Origin: Letharia columbiana
Lineage: Eukaryota; Ascomycota; Lecanoromycetes; Lecanorales; Parmeliaceae
Length of the DNA: 64,000 bases
Assembly (NCBI RefSeq): GCF_014066305.1
Contig: NW_023501107.1
Coordinates: forward strand, 1-64,000
Direction of reading: 5' to 3'
Part shown: piece by piece, positions 60,865-64,000 of the stretch
Position numbering within the stretch: the first letter of the stretch is position 1
Layout: each line of letters starts with the position of its first letter
Program-made: the position numbers and the translations under genes
Notes under the pieces: generated by a model
Seen by the model: only the letters and a program-made list of their open reading frames with translations
What the model was told of the DNA's origin: nothing
Databases searched by the model: none

Positions 60865-62244
60865 CAGGTCTGCTGTTTAGCAATTCTCTTTGTTTTAACC
60901 AAGATCTCGATTCTTTTACTGGGAAATGCATCAAGTTCCAGCGTCTGCGCGTTCTTGTACTTGGAGGATGTTTCCTCCTGCTGCACCTGTGAGTCACAAT
61001 GCCAAGACCTTCGTGGATGTAACCTTTTAGCTCACACTCCTGTTTGCGAAGGTAAGATTACCAATCTTCTCCATGTAGCAAGATGGGTAAGAGACGTAAA
61101 TCACACCGCCCGCGAAGCCCTGACAGGACTGACTCATCGTTCATTGATGCTCCCAAATGCATCTTCATCTCAGCGTTATTAAGTGTCATGTTCATACGTC
61201 TTACTCGTAGTTTATCCAAGTCACCGCGTGGACATACATTTGGATGTCCGTATTGCCTACTGGTGACTTCCGACAATCTAACCAATTTGACCTGAATTCA
61301 TGACTCGTCGTTAAGACTTCAAGGCTAGCGACGGTTTGCGTACACTTTCATCCATCTTATCCCATTCGTGACAGTCACAGAGTAACATCACGGGCCAAGA
61401 ATTTGACGGCCAATAATCGACAGGTCTCGTGCTGCGTCGAGCCTATGCCGGTCTCCTTATCAAAGTCGCTTAAAGCGCAAGGAGGGAAGCCTTGATAAGC
61501 GCCAGCAACGGCTCATTGTTTGGTTGGTTCCATCTTCTGCGAGATAAGCTCGCAGGTGGATGTCGGCAAACCCCAAAGTGTAATGAGTCTAAGCTCTGGG
61601 CCGCCGCGCAGGCCATCTGGCTTCGGAGCTTAACCCAGCTTCATTGATTGAGCGATCGATCCTGCGTCCTTGGTCGCACGCCCTAGCTTTGGTCGGCCCC
61701 GGCCAGCGGATAAGATACGATGTTCCTTGGAGCGTCTCGTCATCAGAAACGCTTGCTCAATCAAAACTTTGCCTTATCTTCAACGGCTGACATTCAATGC
61801 TGAGGCCAACGATCCATCACGTCTCATCCGGTATCACCTGATCTTTACCGGTTGTGTGTATATGCACGAGGGAAGGGAAGTCTCCTAAGACCTTTGGTTT
61901 CTCACTCGAGCAATGACCAAATGTAGTATGGTCAGTAAGCTGCATCGTCTCATCTTGCGCATGATGGCGGCTGAGGGTCTAGGCGTTGCGCTCAGACCTC
62001 TTTTACCCCGGACTCTCCAGCGTCTGTATGCGCAATGACTTCAAGTCGCGTGCTTAATTCTCCCCAGATATAGCAGAAACCATATCAACTGTACTTTGAG
62101 GGTTTTGATAAGAGACGATCATCGTCGTGAAACCCGTTGACGCCCGCGTCTCCTTCGCGATGCCAAAGCTGCGCATATGTGTAGCACTCAAAAGGTAAAG
62201 AGCTCGCGTGCATCTTTGCATTCTCATTTGTAAGTTTCTACTGA
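60865..62244. other. intergenic interval
   Basis: About 1.4 kb of normal-composition DNA. Frames such as 61,058-61,295 (both strands) and 61,670-61,888 show no motifs. No RNA gene recognised. Confidence 0.5.
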
Positions 62245-62931
62245 ATGTTGTTCCTGAAGATGCGGCTTTTGCCTGCGATTTGCTTTGTCAAGTTCCTCTA
62301 TCTCTACAGCCTCGCGGACGCGCTAGCCTTGCCTCTCCTCAATGCTACGACCACGGCGCCACTTCCTTCTACCAAGGCCAACATCACAGTGTTCGTATAG
62401 CCCAATCTTAGATTCTTTACATTCAGCAGTACTTTCACATATATCAGCACAGAAATACTCGCTAATGTTGTCTCTAGTGACGAAGGACACCACTACCCAA
62501 TCCCTGGCACGCCGCTGACCCTCCACCTTACACTTTTTCCTACCAGAATCCCTCTCCCCGCCGAGAATACCCTTCATTGCCTCCACAACTTTGCCAAAGT
62601 CCTCGCATCGGAGCCTCAGTCAGACTTCCTAGACCGCAGGCGCGAACAGACGGCATACAATGTGGAAGCTATCATAGCACCCGTGAACTGTCCAGGATGT
62701 GGACTCACCTATGGAGAATCGACCAAGGTATTGGCCGGGCTGTGGTATTATACCAGCAGGGAGAAGCTTCTGTACGTGCAGCGGTACGGAGTTTTTGAGA
62801 GCAGGACGGGGAGGATGGTGGCGTGGGGAAAGTTGCTGACGGCGCCACCAGCGCCTGGGCCTGGGCCTGGGATGCTAGGGGGGATGGAGATGATGTCGAC
62901 GTTACCTGCGGGGTTGGCAGAGACGAGTTGA
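62245..62931 (+). CDS. small secreted protein, unknown function
   Basis: Two exons, 62,245-62,390 and 62,478-62,931, joined by an 87-nt intron (gttcgt..ctctag) that keeps the frame for 199 residues. The hydrophobic start (MLFLKMRLLPAICFVKFLYLYSLADALA) is a signal peptide; a second ATG at 62,260 would also serve. The mature part contains HYPIPGTPLTLHLTLFP, HCLHNFAKVLASEP, APVNCPGCGLTYGES and GLWYYTSREKLLYVQRYGVFE, then a Pro/Gly-rich tail. The donor is non-standard and the splice is inferred from frame and signal peptide. I do not recognise the family; distantly similar ascomycete secreted proteins seem likely. Confidence 0.65.
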
Positions 62932-63787
62932 GTGGGCGGATGCTCGGCTCCGAATCTATGGGCTTGAGGGTGAATGTTGAAGGTCTGACACGCCCTACCG
63001 CTTACTTCGACAGCAGCAAGATGTAGCATACGGTGAGCGCCGATGCCGATGTTGTGTACGCAAGCGCTCAGGATATGCGATATTTCGGTGCTTGAGAATA
63101 CAAATCTCTCGGGCATGCCGACCCAAAGACGCATCGAAGCTTCGCTTACGTGACCGTATATTAACAGGCTTAGCAACCTCTTTTTGTTTACATCTAGGCA
63201 ATCATTTTCTCCGACCTGTCGAGATGTGCCTGCTCGCCACTTTCCGCTGAAAAAAATGCCGCGCGAGATTTTGAAATCCAGGTGGGTTTGAGGCTGGGAG
63301 GCGTCTTCGTTCGAAGTTCAACATCAATTCGTCTGAGAAGGCACTCAAGAACATTCTCTCGAGTGCAGAAAGCATGCTCGGAATTTCAATTACTGCAGTA
63401 CCGGATCCATGATCTGTTGGCCACTGTGCCGCGTACTGGTCTCCCGAGGATCTTGAACCCTGCACAAGCAACGTGCTCGGCGTTGTGAGGCTTTACCACC
63501 GTTGGCGTGACGCGCCGAATCATGATTAAATCCTTGGTCAGAACCATGCGACGATCCGGACCGCAGTCAAACGCTATCAAGCTCCTGCATCGCCAGTGAT
63601 CTAAGCCGCAAGCTGAAGGTATTTGGTCAAGCGACACCATTTTAACGATATTGTCCCGCGCTGTTGTCGTCTCGAACATTGTCCCTCTTTCTTCACGACG
63701 TTCTTCGCTTTACCGCTTTTTTTCTTGACAGATTTCGGTAGTTTTGTCATTTGTTACAGAGTTGGTTTTTTTTCAGATACTTCAAAC
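62932..63787. other. intergenic interval
   Basis: No gene supported. It ends in a T-rich stretch (63,690-63,775) just upstream of the next start codon. Confidence 0.5.
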
Positions 63788-64000
63788 ATGCTTCATCTGC
63801 TCTCAATATGCCTCCTCGCCTGGCTCGCACACACTTCCTCAGCGCCGCCTGCCTTCACGCCTTCGCCCAAGTCCTTGCCTGAGCTTCTCAACCGGGCAAA
63901 TAATGTCTGCGGATCGTGGATTGATATCAGCTCTACCAGTATGCTTCCTATCCCTCGTACATATGCTCGGAACGTATACTAAACCAAACAAACACACGAT
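63788..64000 (+). CDS. 5' end of a secreted protein gene (runs off the window)
   Basis: The ATG at 63,788 begins MLHLLSICLLAWLAHTSSA, a signal peptide, followed by PPAFTPSPKSLPELLNRANNVCGSWIDISS. A gtatgc donor at 63,939 probably ends exon 1; the reading after it soon stops. An in-frame upstream ATG at 63,623 is less likely because it would bury the signal peptide. The family cannot be told from this fragment. Confidence 0.55.

Overview
The window looks like the edge of a chromosome arm or an isochore boundary in a filamentous ascomycete (Pezizomycotina, probably a Dothideomycete; the class is inference). Short introns (49-108 nt) have GT..AG ends, apart from one GC..AG, and often a CTAAC-like branch site. 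The gene families are typically fungal. The left 24.9 kb is extremely AT-rich, with CpA/TpG almost absent while CpG persists, the signature of repeat-induced point mutation (RIP).

Left block (1-24,880). There are no intact protein genes. It is a mosaic of RIP-mutated repeats: a ~713-bp tandem array (1.9-5.3 kb), a 34-bp minisatellite (6.1-6.65 kb), a ~1-kb terminal-inverted-repeat element (7.2-8.2 kb), a 335-bp duplication (8.3-8.97 kb), a RIP-killed RecQ-type helicase like the telomere-linked helicases (about 9.55-14.05 kb, minus strand), six near-identical 315-bp units (15.2-17.1 kb), a RIP-mutated intron-containing tRNA-Lys-like relic (17.5 kb) and further dispersed repeats. A homopolymer-riddled stretch (24.9-25.15 kb) separates this block from normal-composition DNA and may be an assembly artefact.

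Middle (25.15-33.9 kb). This part has normal composition but is gene-poor. It holds a broken TNT-domain NADase-like gene and a gene with a fungal STAND-type N-terminal domain carrying one in-frame stop.

Right block (33.9-64 kb). Genes in order: a cysteine-rich secreted protein (33.9 kb), a small secreted conserved protein (36 kb, -), a secreted-type aldo-keto reductase (37.2 kb, -), a bZIP/DUF3425 regulator (39 kb, -) divergent from a frameshifted short-chain dehydrogenase (40.4 kb, +), a seven-helix rhodopsin-like (SAT4/PTH11-type) membrane protein (42 kb, -), a serine carboxypeptidase (46 kb, +), relics of a small protein gene and of an ankyrin-repeat gene (48.6-49.3 kb), a cytosolic-looking trypsin-like protease with a GC-AG intron (49.4 kb, -), an F-box gene with two frameshifts (52.4 kb, +), a serine-rich secreted protein (54.7 kb, -) followed by a truncated second copy of the same F-box family (57.3 kb, +), a conserved hypothetical (58.4 kb, -), an APH-type kinase (59.9 kb, -), a small secreted protein (62.2 kb, +) and the 5' end of another secreted protein at the right edge.

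No single pathway explains the window. The AKR, bZIP and SDR trio at 37-42 kb is a weak candidate for a small metabolic cluster. The STAND-N domain, trypsin-like protease, ankyrin and F-box pieces are the sort of accessory, fast-decaying gene content seen near fungal repeats.
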